From assembly GCA_022736595.1 (NCBI GenBank), contig DZDC01000044.1, positions 1 through 7,220 on the forward strand: a DNA stretch of 7,220 nucleotides. Reading direction: 5' to 3'. The notes beneath the pieces are model-generated. The model was not told where the DNA came from and did no database searches. It worked only from the letters and a program-made list of their open reading frames with translations. How positions within the stretch are numbered: position 1 is the stretch's first letter; each line of letters opens with the position of its first letter. Positions 5,292 to 7,220 of this stretch are shown here, in pieces. The DNA comes from Draconibacterium orientale (GTDB lineage Bacteria; Bacteroidota; Bacteroidia; Bacteroidales; UBA1556). The translations under genes and the position numbers were made by a program.

Positions 5292-7220
5292 TTACTGAAT
5301 CATTATTTTTAAATGAGAAGTACTCCCATCGATATAATAAAGTTTTATGGTATAAATACCACTTTGCTGGCATTTCAAATCTATTTCAAATCCTTGAGCT
5401 GTGGTAGTTTGCTCAAAAGGGATTGTTCTTCCTAATGCATCCGAAATCAGCAGCTTTGAAACTAAAAAAGTCTGAATTTCGAGTCGGAATGGGGATCCTT
5501 TCTCCATGGGATTAGGATAAACTTTTGCCGAAACTTGATGGCTTATTGGATTAATACCATCTGTTATAACATTGATGTACTGTGGTTTGATAAGGGTATC
5601 TACTTCGCTTGCTTTTGAAATAATCAAACTTACTGTATAAATTCCTTCCATGGTATAAATATGGGAAGGATTGGCCAAAGAAGAAGTATCTCCATCGCCA
5701 AAATCCCATAGATAGGCGGTTGGGCTTCCTGCCGAAAGATCAGTAAACTGAACGGTTAGAGGTAAAATTCCACTTAACACATCCGCAGAAAAATCAGCCG
5801 ATAGGCTGGTGGGGATGATTCCATTGTGGGCAGTGTTGGAACGGCTGCTGTTATAATTGGTATTGGCCTTTGAAATATAAGGATTGCAGGTATTGGGGCT
5901 AATAATTTCAACTTGATAATACAGACTTCCAGCAGGTGGATTTAAATCGGTAAAGGAAGTATTGGTACCTGGGACAGAGTCAATTTTAGTCCAAACATTG
6001 TTGGCTCCCAATCTCCAAATGCGATAGGTTTGCACTTGAAAGCCTAAATAATGATTCCAAATCAAGTTCCAGCTTGTTCCCGTTCCTTGGTTAATGGTAA
6101 GGTGCATGGTCTTATGAAAATCGCTCAATACCGATTCATTATTACAGGAGTCGACGATGGATATCTTGTAGGAATAGGCTTTAATGGCGGGGTTGGAATT
6201 GGTATCGACAAACAAACCTGTGGAATCGGCAGCCACAAATCCAATGCTGTCGTACACACCAGCTACGGAACTTTCGGCATAAACTTTATAATAAAGAATG
6301 GGTCCGCTCACCTGTTTTTCGAATACGATGAGGTTGTGCCCCAAGGAGTCGTCCACTGTAACCAAACAAAGACTTTCGGTAGGCAAAGCAACTACGCTTA
6401 CCGTAGTTGAATCAGTGGCAGTAAGGATGCCATCGGTAACGGTGACGTAGAACGTATGTGCATTTTGAAGAGGGCCAGCGGTAGTAAGTGCAGTATTAGT
6501 ACTGCTTAAATAAGGCGAACTTGCCCAAGTGTAGGATAGAGATCCGCTACCATTATAGCTGGTTTGTGCATTAAGATTAACAAATCCACTGCAAGTGGCA
6601 ATAGTATCGTTTACATTTACTGTGAGAAATTGACCTGCGGAGGAGGTTTTAATAATGGTTCCGTTGTCACCAACGGCATAAGCGATATTGTTGTTGAAGC
6701 AATAAACTCCATTTAAATTGGTGGTGATACCGCTGTTTTGCTGTGTCCAAGTTACTCCGCCATTATTGGTGCGAAGTACTAAACCTCCATCACCCACAAT
6801 ATAACCATGAAGGCTATCAGAAAAATGAACGGCATTAAGGTTGGTGGTGGTGCCACTAGAGATAAGAGTCCAAGAGGTTCCGGTATTGATGGTTTTATAA
6901 ATGTTTCCTGCCTTAGCCACAGCAAAACCCGTTGTGGGGCTACTGAAATAAATATCGTTGATCACACTAATGGTGGTGTAAGGAAGGCTATAGTAACTAC
7001 CTCCTGAGGTTGTGCGCACCAAAAAACCCTGAATAAAATTATAATCCCCTCCCATCACTCCATTATTAGCATCGACAAAATGTGTGGCATTTAGGGTATA
7101 AGTTGTTCCCCCACTAATGACGGGATTGCTCCAAGTGGAAGCATTGGTGGTTTTTAAAATCACTCCAGTGCCACCAACGGCATAACCTGTGGTATTGGTT
7201 GGAAATTGAATGTCGTTGAG
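5292..7220 (-). CDS. Secreted multidomain protein with propeller-like repeats, PKD domain and T9SS sorting domain (5' end outside window)
   Basis: The reading frame is open to the window edge, so the N-terminus, including any signal peptide, is missing; 642 residues are visible. Numbered from the edge, residues 1 to about 199 hold five propeller-type repeats of 41-44 residues resembling the YCF48/BNR-like class (LNxxxF...GYAVGxxGxIxKTTN). An Ig-like region follows (about 200-278, ending FYVTVTDG...DSTTVSVV). Next come one or two fibronectin III-like regions (about 283-460, with YYKVYAES, YSYKISIVDSC, TYRIWRLG, YYQVEIIS), then a PKD domain (about 475-551, with YLWDFGDGD and HIYTMEGIYTVSL). The end is a type A T9SS sorting domain (about 566-642, with VYPNP, DALGR and SGIYTIKLYY). 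Such proteins are exported across the outer membrane by the type IX system and attached to the surface or released. The architecture suggests adhesion or binding rather than an enzyme; no catalytic domain is visible. A GTG at 7163-7161 is an internal valine codon in the first repeat, not the start. Confidence 0.92.
   Translation of the reverse strand, partial: LNDIQFPTNTTGYAVGGTGVILKTTNASTWSNPVISGGTTYTLNATHFVDANNGVMGGDYNFIQGFLVRTTSGGSYYSLPYTTISVINDIYFSSPTTGFAVAKAGNIYKTINTGTSWTLISSGTTTNLNAVHFSDSLHGYIVGDGGLVLRTNNGGVTWTQQNSGITTNLNGVYCFNNNIAYAVGDNGTIIKTSSAGQFLTVNVNDTIATCSGFVNLNAQTSYNGSGSLSYTWASSPYLSSTNTALTTAGPLQNAHTFYVTVTDGILTATDSTTVSVVALPTESLCLVTVDDSLGHNLIVFEKQVSGPILYYKVYAESSVAGVYDSIGFVAADSTGLFVDTNSNPAIKAYSYKISIVDSCNNESVLSDFHKTMHLTINQGTGTSWNLIWNHYLGFQVQTYRIWRLGANNVWTKIDSVPGTNTSFTDLNPPAGSLYYQVEIISPNTCNPYISKANTNYNSSRSNTAHNGIIPTSLSADFSADVLSGILPLTVQFTDLSAGSPTAYLWDFGDGDTSSLANPSHIYTMEGIYTVSLIISKASEVDTLIKPQYINVITDGINPISHQVSAKVYPNPMEKGSPFRLEIQTFLVSKLLISDALGRTIPFEQTTTAQGFEIDLKCQQSGIYTIKLYYIDGSTSHLKIMIQ
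6624..7220 (-). repeat. Five protein-level propeller-type repeats of 41-44 residues
   Basis: Each unit starts with an (L/I)N-x-x-x-F/C-like strand, then G(Y/F)AVG-like, GxIxKT, and often a GxTW-like turn. Approximate starts on the minus strand are 7220, 7094, 6962, 6839 and 6716. Unit 2 is the most diverged (GVMGGDYNF) and unit 5 ends without the usual Trp (KTSSAGQF). The DNA copies are well diverged, so this is an old domain array and not a recent slippage repeat. More units probably lie beyond the window edge, since the first visible unit starts exactly there and a closed propeller needs more blades. Confidence 0.8.

Noticed and set aside
5213..5407. Plus-strand open frame of 64 codons across the terminator region
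   Set aside because: It spans the intrinsic terminator and the antisense of the T9SS sorting domain; composition and position argue against a gene.
6051..6410. Plus-strand open frame opposite the surface protein
   Set aside because: Antisense to a clear Fn3-like coding region; the translation resembles no known family and no promoter precedes it.
7161..7163. Possible GTG start codon for the surface protein, giving a 623-residue product
   Set aside because: The frame continues open to 7220 and the upstream residues (LNDIQF...GYAVGGTG) form the first half of a propeller repeat, so this codon is an internal valine.

Overview
This window most likely comes from a member of the Bacteroidota. Three things point there: an LpxC-FabZ fusion gene, a large surface protein ending in a type IX secretion (Por) sorting domain, and start regions that carry TAnnTTTG-type -7 elements instead of sigma-70 -10/-35 boxes. 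I cannot place it to family. All five genes lie on the minus strand, so transcription runs from high to low coordinates. I saw no tRNA, rRNA, CRISPR array, insertion sequence or phage gene.

Layout in transcription order. At 7220-5292 is the 3' part of a secreted multidomain protein (propeller-like repeats, Ig-like region, fibronectin III-like region, PKD domain, T9SS sorting domain). It is followed a few bases later by a strong intrinsic terminator (5285-5261). A separate gene at 5116-4157 encodes an SDR-type NAD-dependent L-threonine 3-dehydrogenase. A 206-bp gap then holds a perfect 11-bp inverted repeat around a -7-like element. After it come the lipid A genes: lpxD (3950-2907), lpxC/fabZ (2826-1432), lpxA (1428-643) and a short ABC-type ATPase (636-7).

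How the genes work together. LpxA, LpxC and LpxD catalyse the first three committed steps of lipid A synthesis (acylation of UDP-GlcNAc, deacetylation, second acylation). The FabZ half fused to LpxC belongs to fatty acid elongation and competes for the same 3-hydroxyacyl-ACP pool. lpxC/fabZ, lpxA and the ATPase are separated by only 3 and 6 bp and almost certainly share a transcript. lpxD sits 80 bp upstream, and that gap has its own promoter-like element and an 11-bp tandem repeat. The ATPase may energise an export or membrane process, but its permease is not in the window and its role is unknown. Threonine dehydrogenase and the surface protein are metabolically unrelated neighbours.

Overall this is a mostly ordinary core-genome region. 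The observations most worth a second look are the repeat structures in the two lpx upstream regions and the altered Q-loop and H-loop positions of the ATPase. I did not find convincing evidence of a new system.
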